A DNA stretch of 64,000 nt. It comes from Hymenobacter nivis. Lineage in GTDB: Bacteria > Bacteroidota > Bacteroidia > Cytophagales > Hymenobacteraceae. The stretch covers positions 124,001 to 188,000 of the forward strand of contig NZ_RCYZ01000008.1 of assembly GCF_006439025.1 (NCBI RefSeq), in the 5' to 3' direction. Both the position numbers and the translations under genes were made by a program. Positions 1 through 8,488 of the stretch are shown in pieces. The notes below the pieces were generated by a model. That model was not told the DNA's origin, did not search any database, and worked only from the letters and a program-made list of their open reading frames with translations. Within the stretch, counting starts at the first letter, position 1. Each line of letters begins with the position of its first letter.

Positions 1-59
1 AACAGGAGGCGGCCGCAAAAGGAGTAGTGGCAAGGCATGGGCAGCAGGGAGAAGGGTGG

Positions 60-995
60 CTAAAGGGTGGCCGGCAGCGGCAGGGTTTGCAAAGTCAGGG
101 GGGCGTAGGAGGTGCTGGCGCGCACCAGCGGGCGGGCGTTGGCGTCCGTCGCCAGCGCGGCCCGGCTGGCCGTCCCTTTGCGGGCAGCGGCGTAGGCCGG
201 CGGCACGGTTAGGGCCCCTTCATGGGCGCTGAGCTGATAGGCGAACAGCTCGGGCTGCGGGGCGCTGATGACGACCTCCGTGCGGTCGGCCTCCACCGTG
301 AGGCGGCGCAGGGCGGCCGTGGGCTGGATGCGCACGCTGCCGTAGTAGTTGCGCACAAAGCACTTGCCGCCCAGCCCCAGCAGCTGCACCGCCGATTTGT
401 TGGCCTCGCAGGTGAAGTCGGCTTGCACGTTGGTGGCCGTCAGGTCGGCGTAGCGCACGGTGGCGGCGAGGGTGCCGCGCAGGTTGCGCAGGTTGATTTG
501 TCCGAAGCTCTGCTCCAGCGCCTGCCGGCCGCTCAGGTCGGCCAGCGTGGTTTGGCCGTAGGCGTTGGCCACTTGCAGGGGGTTGCCGGCGGGCATCCAC
601 ACGGTGTACTCGGCCCGCAGGTCGGCGCGCACGGCGGGGGCCCCGGCGGGCAAGGCGAAGAAGTTCACCAGGTCCAGGGCGTTGCCGTTTTGCTGGAGGC
701 GGTAGCCGGCCACCGGCAGGTCCTGCTCGGCCACGGCCCGCTCGGGGTGCCGGGCGCTGAGGCGCAACGTCACCTGCACGGTGGGCTGGTCCCAGCCGCG
801 CACCAGCACGGTGGCCTTTTCGGCCCGGATGCGCACGGCCATGCCCGGCGGGCAGGGCCAGCTTTGGGCCAGCGTGCGGGCCACCACTTGTACTTTCTGC
901 TGGGCCCGGGCAGCGGGCAGCAGCCCCAATAGGGCCCCCAGCAAAATCACCAGCCACCGCCAGTGCCGCCATAATTCATTCGTAGTGAGCCTCAT
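60..995 (-). CDS. secreted DUF4097-like protein, third gene of a sigma/anti-sigma operon
   Basis: A 311-residue protein with an N-terminal signal peptide (hydrophobic stretch about residues 12-30 ending in PAARAQ), so it is probably exported. The rest is a series of short beta-strand-like repeats (NAYGQTTLADLSG, SFGQINLRNLRG, RYADLTATNVQA). This resembles the DUF4097/DUF2807 putative-adhesin beta-helix proteins that often sit beside ECF sigma and anti-sigma genes in Bacteroidota; that assignment is by pattern only. The start is the ATG that overlaps the anti-sigma stop as ATGA (992-995), which suggests translational coupling. The reading frame continues upstream, but only as a shadow of the preceding gene. 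The 59 bases downstream to the window edge show nothing. Confidence 0.8.
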   Translation of the reverse strand: MRLTTNELWRHWRWLVILLGALLGLLPAARAQQKVQVVARTLAQSWPCPPGMAVRIRAEKATVLVRGWDQPTVQVTLRLSARHPERAVAEQDLPVAGYRLQQNGNALDLVNFFALPAGAPAVRADLRAEYTVWMPAGNPLQVANAYGQTTLADLSGRQALEQSFGQINLRNLRGTLAATVRYADLTATNVQADFTCEANKSAVQLLGLGGKCFVRNYYGSVRIQPTAALRRLTVEADRTEVVISAPQPELFAYQLSAHEGALTVPPAYAAARKGTASRAALATDANARPLVRASTSYAPLTLQTLPLPATL

Positions 996-1696
996 GATAT
1001 GAGCAATTGAACCAGTTCGCGGGTGATGCTGGCTTGCAGGCTGACGAGCCGGGCCTGTTCGCGCAGCAGCTCGGGCGAGGCGCCGAAGCGGCGGGTGTCG
1101 CGGCGCAGCTGCGCCTGCTGGGTTTCCAGCTCGGTGAGCTGCGTGCGCAGCGAGCGGAACTCGCCCGACTGGCACACCGCCGGCAGCGCCGAGCAGTGCG
1201 CGTCGATGAAGGCCCGGCCTTGCCGGTCCAGTGGGTCGGGGCCGGGGGCCGGGGCCGGTGCCGGGGGCCCCATTTCCTCGCTGAACGAAAGCGTTTCGTG
1301 CAGCGCCCCCGCCGGGGCCCCCGGGGCCGGCCGCTGCTGCCACCATACTCCCAGCACCAGCAGCACGCTGGCCGCCACGGCCAGCACGCGGCGCACGGTG
1401 CGGGCTGGCCACAGGGCCCGCACCACAGCCAGGGGCCCTAACGCAACCGGCACTATATTATTCTGACTTTCAATAGATTCAACAACATGGAGTCGGGCCG
1501 CGATGGCGTCCCAGAGCGCCGCGTCGGGCTCGTGCGTGGGCAGCGCGGGCACGGCGCGCGCCAGGGCCTCGTCGGCCGCCAGCTGCGCTGCGATGCGCGG
1601 CCAGGTGGCCGGGTCCGGCGCGCGGACCGGCAGGTCGTCGAGGGCCCGCCGGAGGTGCGGGCGGCCGTCTTCGGGCGTGTCGGGGGGCTGGGTCAT
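992..1696 (-). CDS. anti-sigma factor-like membrane protein
   Basis: A 234-residue protein directly downstream of an ECF sigma gene, with one base between the sigma stop and its ATG. It has a cytoplasmic N-terminal half (about 1-95) rich in Ala, Asp and Pro with a repeated DPATWPRIAAQL / DAALWDAIAARL pattern. One membrane helix follows (about residues 103-119, VLAVAASVLLVLGVWW), then a Pro/Ala linker and a helical, probably coiled-coil C-terminus (FRSLRTQLTELETQQAQLRRD) outside the inner membrane. Position, size and topology fit a transmembrane anti-sigma factor that binds the upstream sigma. No ZAS His/Cys motif is visible, so the assignment rests on context and topology. The last codon overlaps the next gene as ATGA. 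Confidence 0.75.
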   Translation of the reverse strand: MTQPPDTPEDGRPHLRRALDDLPVRAPDPATWPRIAAQLAADEALARAVPALPTHEPDAALWDAIAARLHVVESIESQNNIVPVALGPLAVVRALWPARTVRRVLAVAASVLLVLGVWWQQRPAPGAPAGALHETLSFSEEMGPPAPAPAPGPDPLDRQGRAFIDAHCSALPAVCQSGEFRSLRTQLTELETQQAQLRRDTRRFGASPELLREQARLVSLQASITRELVQLLIS

Positions 1697-1697
1697 G

Positions 1698-2240
1698 TCA
1701 GAGGTGCTTTAGTTTTTGTTGCAGCAGGCGCTTGGCGTGGTGGAGCTGCGACTTGCTGGTGCCCTCGCTGATGGCAAGCAGCGCGGCCACCTCGCGGTGG
1801 GCGTAGCCTTCCACCTCCACCAGGCAGAACACGGCCCGGTAGCCGGCCGGCAGCTCGCCAATGGCCCGGTCCAGGGCCTCGCCGGTGAGGTTGTCGCGCC
1901 AGGCCACCAGCGGCTCGGGGTGGCGGTCGTGGTCGTACGCTTCGGTGCGCTGCGCGTGCCGCAGCGTGCGCAGGGCCCGCCGCACCACAATGGTTTTCAC
2001 CCAGGCCCCCAGCGTGGACTGCTGCCGGAAGTCGGCCAGGTGCTGGAATACTTCCACGAAGGCGTCTTGCAAGGCATCCTGGGCCAGGTCGTGGTCGCCG
2101 CCCAGCAGGCGCAGGGCGGCCGAAAACATGGCCGTTTTGTAGCGCTGGTACAGCTGGTATTGCGCCTGGCGGTCGTGCGCCAAGCAGCCGGCCAGCAGGC
2201 GCTGTTCTTCGGGAAGCAAGAAGGGCGGCGAGTCGGGCAC
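1698..2240 (-). CDS. ECF-type RNA polymerase sigma factor
   Basis: Sigma-70 family protein of the extracytoplasmic-function class, about 180 residues. Region 2 is visible in the first half (DHDLAQDALQDAFVEVFQHL followed by the WVKTIVVRRALRTLR helix). Region 4 is at the end (ELPAGYRAVFCLVEVEGYAHREVA, then a helix-turn-helix ISEGTSKSQLHHAKR). It is the first gene of a three-gene operon with the anti-sigma factor and a secreted protein, so it probably answers an envelope signal. I chose the GTG at 2240, which follows an A-rich stretch (AATAAAAAACCGG) and gives the usual family length. An in-frame TTG at 2306 would add 22 residues without recognisable homology. The sigma call is firm; the start is uncertain. 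Confidence 0.9.
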   Translation of the reverse strand: MPDSPPFLLPEEQRLLAGCLAHDRQAQYQLYQRYKTAMFSAALRLLGGDHDLAQDALQDAFVEVFQHLADFRQQSTLGAWVKTIVVRRALRTLRHAQRTEAYDHDRHPEPLVAWRDNLTGEALDRAIGELPAGYRAVFCLVEVEGYAHREVAALLAISEGTSKSQLHHAKRLLQQKLKHL

Positions 2241-2344
2241 GGACCGGTTTTTTATTCGTTGGCCCAAAGTGCCGGGCGGCGCCCGAAAGGTTGGCCGGCC
2301 GAGCAATTATTTTTTCCGCCCGGGCCCTAATTAGTACGGCCAAA

Positions 2345-2387
2345 CGCCAAAAAGCCCACTGTGCGTGGCACAATGGGCTTTTTGGCG
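2345..2387 (-). terminator. terminator downstream of uvrA
   Basis: Two 19-base arms (2345-2363 and 2369-2387) pair with one mismatch around a 5-base loop. The outer stem is A/T-rich, so a T-run is present on either strand. It lies 25 bases after the uvrA stop and upstream of the sigma gene. Confidence 0.8.
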
Positions 2388-2411
2388 CTTTACTTAAAAA
2401 ATGAATACTCC

Positions 2412-5400
2412 CTATGCCGTGGCGTATTTACTGGTGCGCAGCTCCTCGGCCAGGAAGCGGCTGGTGTGGCCCTTGCCGCTCTTGGCCACCTGCTCGGGCG
2501 TGCCCTGGGCCACGATGGTGCCGCCGCCCCCGCCACCCTCAGGACCAATGTCGATGACGTGGTCGGCCACCTTGATCAGGTCCAGGTTGTGCTCGATGAT
2601 GAGGACGGTGTTGCCCTTGTCGGCCAGCTTTTGGAGCACGGCGGCCAGGTGGTTGATGTCCTCGAAGTGCAGGCCCGTGGTGGGCTCGTCGAGGATGTAA
2701 AACGTCTTGCCGGTGTCCTTTTTGCTGAGTTCGGTGGCCAGCTTCACGCGCTGGGCCTCGCCGCCGCTGAGGGTGGTGGCCTGCTGGCCCAAGGTGAGGT
2801 AGCCCAGACCCACGTCGTTGAGGGTCTTGATCTTGCGCAAAATCCGGGGCTGGAACTCGAAGAAGTCCACCGCCTTTTCCACCGTCATGTCGAGGATGTC
2901 GGTGATGGACTTGCCCTTGAAGCGCACCTCCAGCGTTTCGCGGTTGTAGCGGCGGCCCTTGCAGGTTTCGCAGGGCACGTGCACGTCGGGCAGGAAGTTC
3001 ATTTCGATGGTGCGGATGCCGGCACCCTCGCAGGTTTCGCAGCGCCCGCCCTTCACGTTGAACGAGAAACGCCCGGGCCCGTAACCGCGGATTTTCGCTT
3101 CCGGCATTTCGGAGAACAGGGCCCTGATTTCGGTCATCACCCCGGTATAAGTAGCTGGGTTCGAGCGCGGCGTGCGGCCGATGGGCGACTGGTCGACCTC
3201 AATCACCTTGTCCAGCAAGTCCAGCCCCTCGATGCCGCCGTGGGCCAGCGGCTCGCGCTTTGCGTTGAAGAAGTGCTGGTTGAGAATCGGGTACAGCGTG
3301 TCGTGGATGAGCGTGCTCTTGCCTGAGCCCGACACGCCGGTCACGGCCACCAGCTTGCCCAGCGGCACCTTCAAAGTCACGTTCTTGAGGTTGTTGCCTT
3401 TGGCGCCCTTTAGCACCAGCTCGGTGCCTTCGCCCTTGCGCTTTTTCTTCTGCAGCTCGATGTGCTTTTGGCCGCTGAGATACTGCGAGGTGAGCGAGCC
3501 GGAGTTGAAAATCTCTTGCGGGGTGCCGCTGGCCACGATGTGCCCGCCGTGGATGCCCGCGCCGGGCCCAATGTCCAGCACATGGTCGGCGTGCATGATC
3601 ATGTCCTTGTCGTGCTCCACCACAATCACCGAGTTACCGATGTCGCGCAGGTGCTGCAAGGCCTTAATTAGGCGCTCGTTGTCGCGCTGGTGCAGGCCAA
3701 TGCTCGGCTCGTCCATGATGTAAAGCACGCCCACGAGCTGGGTGCCGATCTGGGTGGCGAGGCGGATGCGCTGGCTCTCGCCGCCGCTGAGCGTGCGCAC
3801 CGGGCGGTGCAGGCTGAGGTAGTCCAGGCCCACCTCCAGCAGGAAGCCGATGCGCTTGCGGATTTCCTTCAGCAGCTCGCGGGCAATCACGTTTTGGCGC
3901 TCACTCAAGCGGTCTTCCAGGCCCTCAAACCAAGCGGCCAGCTCGGTCAAATCCAGGGTCGAAAGCTCGCCGATGTGCTTGTCGGCCAGCTTGAAGTGCA
4001 GGCTTTCCTTCTTGAGGCGGTAGCCGTGGCACTCGGGGCAAGGTTGGGCCTGGGCGTACTGGGCAATCCACTCGCGGATGTTGTCCGACTCCGAATCCAT
4101 CTGTCGGCGCAGGAACGGGATGAGGCCCTCGAACGGCTCCGAGTACACGGTTTTGCTGTCGTCGGCCTCGTCCTCCGAAATGCCGTGCAGCAGGCGCTGG
4201 AGCAACTCCTCGGGCAGCTTTTCGAGCGGCGTGTTCAGGGTGGCCTTGTGCTTTTTGAGGATGAGCTGGAGCTGCTGGAAAATCCAGATATCGCGGTACT
4301 CCCCCAGCGGCGCGATGCCGCCGCGGCTGATGCTGAGCTTGCGGTCGGGCAGCACGGCTTCCTCCGTGATTTCCTGCACCTCGCCCAGGCCGTTGCAGGT
4401 GGGGCAGGCGCCGTAGGGCGAGTTGAAACTGAACGTGTTAGGCGCCGGGTCGTCGTAGGCGATGCCGGTGGCGGGGTCCATCAGGAAGCGCGAGAAAAAT
4501 TGCGGCTTGCCCTTCTCGCCCTTGGTTTCGCCCTTCGCGTCGGGGTCGAGCACGAGCATGGTCCCCTTGCCGTGCGTCAGCGCGTTCTGCACCGAGCCGC
4601 TAAGGCGGAACCGGTCCTCCTCCTTCACCACGAGCCGGTCGATGACGATTTCGATGTCGTGGATTTTGTAGCGGTCCACCTGCATCTTGGCCGTGATGTC
4701 GAGCAGCTCGCCGTCCACGCGCACTTTGGTGAAGCCCAGCTTGGCAATCTTCTGGAAATCCTCGCGGTAGTGGCCCTTACGGCCCTTCACCACGGGCGCC
4801 AGCACCACCAGCTTTTTGCCGTCGTAGTGCCGCAGGATGTAGTTGATGATCTGGTCGTCGGACTGCCGGATCATCTTCGCGCCGGTGGCGTAGCTGAAGG
4901 CCTCGGCGGTGCGGGCGTAGAGCAGGCGCAGGAAATCGTAGATTTCGGTGATGGTGCCCACCGTGGAGCGCGGGTTGCGCGAGGTGGTCTTCTGCTCGAT
5001 GCTGATGACCGGCGAGAGGCCCTCAATCTTGTCCACGTCGGGCCGCTCCAGGCCCCCCATGAAGGAGCGGGCGTAGGCCGAGAACGTCTCCATGTAGCGC
5101 CGCTGCCCCTCGGCGTAAATCGTGTCGAAGGCCAAGCTGCTCTTGCCCGAGCCCGAAATGCCGGTGAACACCACCAGCCGGTTGCGCGGAATCTGCACGC
5201 TCACGTTTTTCAGGTTGTGTTCGCGCGCGCCGTACACCTCGATGAACGGGGCGTCGAAGGGGCGCGGGGCGGGCAGCCCACTGGGGGCCCCAACTGAGGC
5301 CTCGCTGGGGCCCCCAGCGGGCGGCAGGGTTTCGGGCGTTTGGTGCTGCAAGGCCACCGCCAAGCCGGCCTCGGTGGGCTGGCTGCCAGGGGCCCCGGCA

Positions 5401-5495
5401 GTGTTGGTGGCAGCACCTGCTATTTTCTTTTTCAACGAGGCAGCCGCCACTTTGGGAGCTGGGGCAACGGAAGTAGCCGGGTTTTTCTTGGCCAT
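2412..5495 (-). CDS. uvrA: excinuclease ABC subunit A
   Basis: UvrA, the damage-sensing ATPase of nucleotide excision repair, which loads UvrB on lesions. Two ABC modules are visible. The first has Walker [10 protein letters not shown] near residue 112 and a CPTCNGLG zinc motif. The second has GVSGSGKST, a CETCEGAG...CETCKGRR zinc finger, the signature [12 protein letters not shown] and the Walker [11 protein letters not shown]. Length is 1027 residues, against about 940 usually. The excess is an 80-residue low-complexity Ala/Pro/Gly N-terminal tail before the conserved [15 protein letters not shown] chose ATG at 5495; an alternative start 21 bases upstream adds seven residues. The gene is monocistronic, with a hairpin downstream. 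Confidence 0.98.
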   Translation of the reverse strand: MAKKNPATSVAPAPKVAAASLKKKIAGAATNTAGAPGSQPTEAGLAVALQHQTPETLPPAGGPSEASVGAPSGLPAPRPFDAPFIEVYGAREHNLKNVSVQIPRNRLVVFTGISGSGKSSLAFDTIYAEGQRRYMETFSAYARSFMGGLERPDVDKIEGLSPVISIEQKTTSRNPRSTVGTITEIYDFLRLLYARTAEAFSYATGAKMIRQSDDQIINYILRHYDGKKLVVLAPVVKGRKGHYREDFQKIAKLGFTKVRVDGELLDITAKMQVDRYKIHDIEIVIDRLVVKEEDRFRLSGSVQNALTHGKGTMLVLDPDAKGETKGEKGKPQFFSRFLMDPATGIAYDDPAPNTFSFNSPYGACPTCNGLGEVQEITEEAVLPDRKLSISRGGIAPLGEYRDIWIFQQLQLILKKHKATLNTPLEKLPEELLQRLLHGISEDEADDSKTVYSEPFEGLIPFLRRQMDSESDNIREWIAQYAQAQPCPECHGYRLKKESLHFKLADKHIGELSTLDLTELAAWFEGLEDRLSERQNVIARELLKEIRKRIGFLLEVGLDYLSLHRPVRTLSGGESQRIRLATQIGTQLVGVLYIMDEPSIGLHQRDNERLIKALQHLRDIGNSVIVVEHDKDMIMHADHVLDIGPGAGIHGGHIVASGTPQEIFNSGSLTSQYLSGQKHIELQKKKRKGEGTELVLKGAKGNNLKNVTLKVPLGKLVAVTGVSGSGKSTLIHDTLYPILNQHFFNAKREPLAHGGIEGLDLLDKVIEVDQSPIGRTPRSNPATYTGVMTEIRALFSEMPEAKIRGYGPGRFSFNVKGGRCETCEGAGIRTIEMNFLPDVHVPCETCKGRRYNRETLEVRFKGKSITDILDMTVEKAVDFFEFQPRILRKIKTLNDVGLGYLTLGQQATTLSGGEAQRVKLATELSKKDTGKTFYILDEPTTGLHFEDINHLAAVLQKLADKGNTVLIIEHNLDLIKVADHVIDIGPEGGGGGGTIVAQGTPEQVAKSGKGHTSRFLAEELRTSKYATA

Positions 5496-5710
5496 GCGGG
5501 CAAATCGGAGGAACAAGCGAAGGTACGCGAACGGCCGGCCAGCGGTGGCAAAAACCTTGATTTTTCTGCACTATTGCGCGGCCGGGCGTAGCGAGCTACA
5601 ACAGGGCCCCGGCGTGATTAGTGCGCAGCATTTCGATTTCTCTTTATTTGCCCGGCCGGCGCGCCGCTGCTACTTCAGCCGCGCCTTTTTCCACCCAACT
5701 TGCGCTGCCC

Positions 5711-6094
5711 ATGTCCCTGCTTCCCCCTGCGCAACAGCGCACCGCCGCATTGAGTGTTTTGCTAGCAGTGGGGCCCCTCCTCGCGCCAGCTCAAAGCACG
5801 CCCGCGAAAGGATATGATTTTCTGACCGTTACCGCCATAGAATCGAGCACAAAGTCTTTGGCAAGGCTAATAATTACCCCAGCCTTCCAAGGCAAGACCG
5901 AAGTGCAATTGGAAGCTCCCGGGGGCCTTTCCTTCGACAAAAACTTAGCTAAGATTGCGCGCAATACCGAATTAGTTAACCGGCAGCTAACCGATCTGAC
6001 CGCCGCCGGCTGGGAGTTGGTGCAGGCTTATCCGTTTACTTATTCGCCTGACTTTCCTACCACGCGCTACCTATTTCGCAAAGCCAGAAGCTAA
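5711..6094 (+). CDS. small secreted protein, DUF4177-like pattern
   Basis: A 127-residue protein with a likely signal peptide ([17 protein letters not shown]), followed by about 100 mature residues. The C-terminal half ([22 protein letters not shown] then RYLFRK) has the 'LN.L...GWELV ... YLFRK' layout of DUF4177-type small domains; this is only a pattern match. The start is the ATG at 5711; the frame is open 90 bases upstream but without export features. Codon use is less GC-biased than in the neighbours. It stands alone, divergent from uvrA, with 220 bases before the next gene. Function unknown. Confidence 0.75.
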   Translation: MSLLPPAQQRTAALSVLLAVGPLLAPAQSTPAKGYDFLTVTAIESSTKSLARLIITPAFQGKTEVQLEAPGGLSFDKNLAKIARNTELVNRQLTDLTAAGWELVQAYPFTYSPDFPTTRYLFRKARS

Positions 6095-6315
6095 GCGGCC
6101 GCGCGCAGCCAATTGGTGCGATTGGCCCGCTTCTCCTTGCCAGAAAAATTACTATTCCGGCTCCCGCTGGGGTCCTGATACGCCGAAGTTTTGGGCCCGT
6201 TGGTCGATGGTTTGGGCCCCGGCCGAACGCGGCTGCATAACCTGGCATTTGCCTTGCATCTATTGGGATAGCGCCACCGTTAGCGCTCTGGCTCCTTGCC
6301 TTTTTCCTTCTCGTT

Positions 6316-7194
6316 ATGAAACTCCCCAAGTTCATCGGTGCCGCCCTGGTCAGTGCATTTGCCTTGCTGGCCGCCCCGACCGCCCACGCCCAGGTGGGGG
6401 TTAGCATCAACATCGGCAACCCGGGTTGGGGGCCCCAGGTGCCCTACGGCACGCAGTACTACTACATCCCCGAAATTGACGGGTACTACGATCTCTACAC
6501 GCAGCAATACATTGTGTTTCAGGACGGCTACTGGGTGCCACTGCCCGAGCTTTATGGGTACGACCCCTACCAGTTTCACCCCGTCGTGATTGGCTACCGC
6601 GGCAACCAGCCCTGGCTGCAAGGCGAGTACTACCACGCCCACTACGCCTACCGGCCCTACGCCCCCTACGGCGGTGGCAGCGGTGGCTACTACGCCGGCC
6701 GGCCCGGCTATGGCCGCCCCGGCCTCGTGGTGCGCCCCGGCTACGGCGGTGGCTACGGCAACCGCGGCGGCTACGATAACCACCGCGGGGGCTTTGATAA
6801 CCGCGGCGGTTTCGACAACCGCGGGGGCTACAGCGGCAACCGCGGCGGCTTCGACAACCGCGGCGGCCAGTACCCCGGCGGCGGCCGCCCCGGCTACAGC
6901 AACGGCCCCGGCCCGCAGGGCGGGGCCCCCGGCCGTGGCAACGGCGGCTTTGACCCGGGCCGTGGCAACGGTGGCTTCGACCCAGGCCGCGGCGGCGTGG
7001 GCCCGGGGCCCCAGGGCGGGCGCGGCCCTCAGGGCCAGGGCCCGCAGATTGGTGGCGGAAATCCCGGCCGCGGCGACGGTGGCGGCCGGGGGCCCCAGGG
7101 CCAGGGCCCACAGGGCGGCGACCGGGGCCCGCGCGGCGGCGGGCCCGGCCTGGATGGTGGCGGAGGCCGGGGCCCCGGCCGCGGGGGCCGCTAA
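6316..7194 (+). CDS. secreted tandem-family protein 1, Gly/Arg-rich tail
   Basis: First of three adjacent paralogues. It has a signal peptide (residues 1-25, ending AHAQ), then a conserved core of about 85 residues containing WGPQVPYGT, QYYYIPEIDGYYDLY, GYWVPLPELYGYDPY and FHPVVIGYRGNQPW. From about residue 115 to the end (292) it is low-complexity: (G)FDNRGG repeats, PGRGNGGFD repeats and GPQGQGPQ repeats. The core is Tyr/Trp/Pro-rich and probably a small beta domain; the tail is probably disordered. I know no named function for this family. It is followed after 103 bases by paralogue 2 and could be co-transcribed with it. Confidence 0.85.
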   Translation: MKLPKFIGAALVSAFALLAAPTAHAQVGVSINIGNPGWGPQVPYGTQYYYIPEIDGYYDLYTQQYIVFQDGYWVPLPELYGYDPYQFHPVVIGYRGNQPWLQGEYYHAHYAYRPYAPYGGGSGGYYAGRPGYGRPGLVVRPGYGGGYGNRGGYDNHRGGFDNRGGFDNRGGYSGNRGGFDNRGGQYPGGGRPGYSNGPGPQGGAPGRGNGGFDPGRGNGGFDPGRGGVGPGPQGGRGPQGQGPQIGGGNPGRGDGGGRGPQGQGPQGGDRGPRGGGPGLDGGGGRGPGRGGR

Positions 7195-7297
7195 GCTGCG
7201 GGGGTTCCACAAACTTTTGGGTTAGGGGCCCCAGGCGACTGGCACCGGATTGTATAAAGGAATATGCTTATTTTGCAATTCCTCTAAATCCCCGGCC

Positions 7298-7837
7298 ATG
7301 AATCCTCTGTCACGTTTTCTTCTGACCCTGGCCTTGGGCGGCTGCTTGCTGTTGGGCGCGCGCCCCGCCCGGGGGCAGGTCAACATCACCATCAACCGGC
7401 CCACTTGGGGCCCCCAGGTGCCCGCCGGCACGCAGTACTACTACATTCCCGAAATTGACGGCTTCTATGATCTGTATTCCCAGCGGTACATCGTGCGCCG
7501 CAACGGGCGCTGGCTGACGCTCGTGGCCTTGTCGGGGTACGACCCGTACTATTTTCACCCGGTGCCGGTAACTTACCGGGGCCGCCGGCCCTGGCGCTAC
7601 GTGAGCACCTACCGGGCCCGCTACCCCCGACCCGTGCAACCGCCCCGGCCGCCGCGCCCGGTCTACCCCGTTCGGCCGCCGCGGCCCGTAATTCAGCCCC
7701 CACGGCCCACACCCCCACGGCCAGCCATTCAACCTCCTCGACCCACCTACTCTCCTCGACCCACCTACCCTACACGGCCCACGCAGCCGCCCCGACCCGT
7801 TCAACCTTCACGGCCTACCCAGCCGCCGCGGCCTTAG
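7298..7837 (+). CDS. secreted tandem-family protein 2, Pro/Arg-rich tail
   Basis: Second paralogue, 179 residues. It has a signal peptide (LLTLALGGCLLLGARPARGQ) and the same core (WGPQVPAGT, QYYYIPEIDGFYDLY, LSGYDPYYFHPV, YRGRRPW). The tail is entirely different from that of paralogue 1: about 75 residues of RPxQPPRPTPPRP-type repeats, a polyproline-like basic tail. The ATG at 7298 places the signal peptide correctly; an in-frame start 48 bases upstream does not. The sharing of a core with unrelated low-complexity tails suggests that the core is the functional unit and the tails are interchangeable. Confidence 0.85.
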   Translation: MNPLSRFLLTLALGGCLLLGARPARGQVNITINRPTWGPQVPAGTQYYYIPEIDGFYDLYSQRYIVRRNGRWLTLVALSGYDPYYFHPVPVTYRGRRPWRYVSTYRARYPRPVQPPRPPRPVYPVRPPRPVIQPPRPTPPRPAIQPPRPTYSPRPTYPTRPTQPPRPVQPSRPTQPPRP

Positions 7838-7882
7838 CATTAGGGGGCGGCAATGGGCTCACTTCTTTCCCTACCCACCGCC

Positions 7883-8410
7883 ATGAGTTCCCGCACCTAT
7901 TTGCTCGCTTCCGCCTTGTTGGGTGGCTTGTTGCTGGCCGCCGCGCCGGCCGCCCAGGCCCAAGTCAATGTCAACGTCAATGTTGGGCGGCCCGCCTGGG
8001 GCCCCGCCGTGCCGCAGGGCGCCCAGTATTATTACATTCCCGAAATCGACGGCTACTACGACCTGTACGCCCAGCAGTACATCGTGCTGCGCAATGGGCA
8101 GTGGCTGCCGGTGGCCGCGCTCAGCGGCTACGACCCCTACCAGTTCCACCCGGTGGTGCTCGATTACCGGGGCCGCCAGCCGTGGGCGTACGTGGGGGCC
8201 CACCGCGACCGGTACCGCCCGGTGGTGTACCGCCCGGGCCCGCCGCGGGGCCTGCCCCCCGGGCAAGCCAAAAAGCTTTACCGCCAGGGATATTACGACG
8301 GCCGCGGCCTGCCGCCCGGGCAAGCCAAAAAGCTTTACCGCGCCGGCTACAACGACGGCCGCAACGATGACCACGGGCACGGGCACGGCCGGGGCCGGGG
8401 CCGCGACTAA
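7883..8410 (+). CDS. secreted tandem-family protein 3, LPPGQAKK-repeat tail
   Basis: Third paralogue, 175 residues. It has a signal peptide (LLLAAAPAAQAQ) and the shared core (WGPAVPQGA, QYYYIPEIDGYYDLY, LSGYDPYQFHPVVLDYRG). The tail carries two copies of GLPPGQAKKLYR followed by GYYDGR or GYNDGR, then a His/Gly/Arg end (DDHGHGHGRGRGRD). The two tail units are also near-identical at the DNA level (8255-8282 and 8312-8339). LPPGQAKK-type motifs recur in other small secreted bacterial proteins. The gene lies 45 bases after paralogue 2 and is followed by a perfect bidirectional hairpin, so the three genes probably end in one terminator. Confidence 0.85.
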   Translation: MSSRTYLLASALLGGLLLAAAPAAQAQVNVNVNVGRPAWGPAVPQGAQYYYIPEIDGYYDLYAQQYIVLRNGQWLPVAALSGYDPYQFHPVVLDYRGRQPWAYVGAHRDRYRPVVYRPGPPRGLPPGQAKKLYRQGYYDGRGLPPGQAKKLYRAGYNDGRNDDHGHGHGRGRGRD

Positions 8411-8420
8411 CGCTAACCGT

Positions 8421-8472
8421 TTGAGTGAAACAAAAAAACCGCCAGAATAGGCGGTTTTTTTGTTTCACTCAA
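8421..8472. terminator. bidirectional terminator between convergent genes
   Basis: A perfect 23-base inverted repeat (8421-8443 and 8450-8472) with a 6-base loop; an A7/T7 run inside the stem serves both strands. It separates the three-paralogue cluster from the convergent Rieske oxidoreductase gene. Confidence 0.92.
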
Positions 8473-8488
8473 TGCCGTGGGACTCTGG

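Noticed and set aside
3690-5297. A long open frame on the plus strand opposite uvrA, and similar frames opposite ileS, recJ, ppiD and rnr
   Set aside because: They mirror the third-position G/C of real genes on the other strand, show Val/Gly/His/Leu-rich nonsense sequence with no motif, and lie fully inside confident genes.
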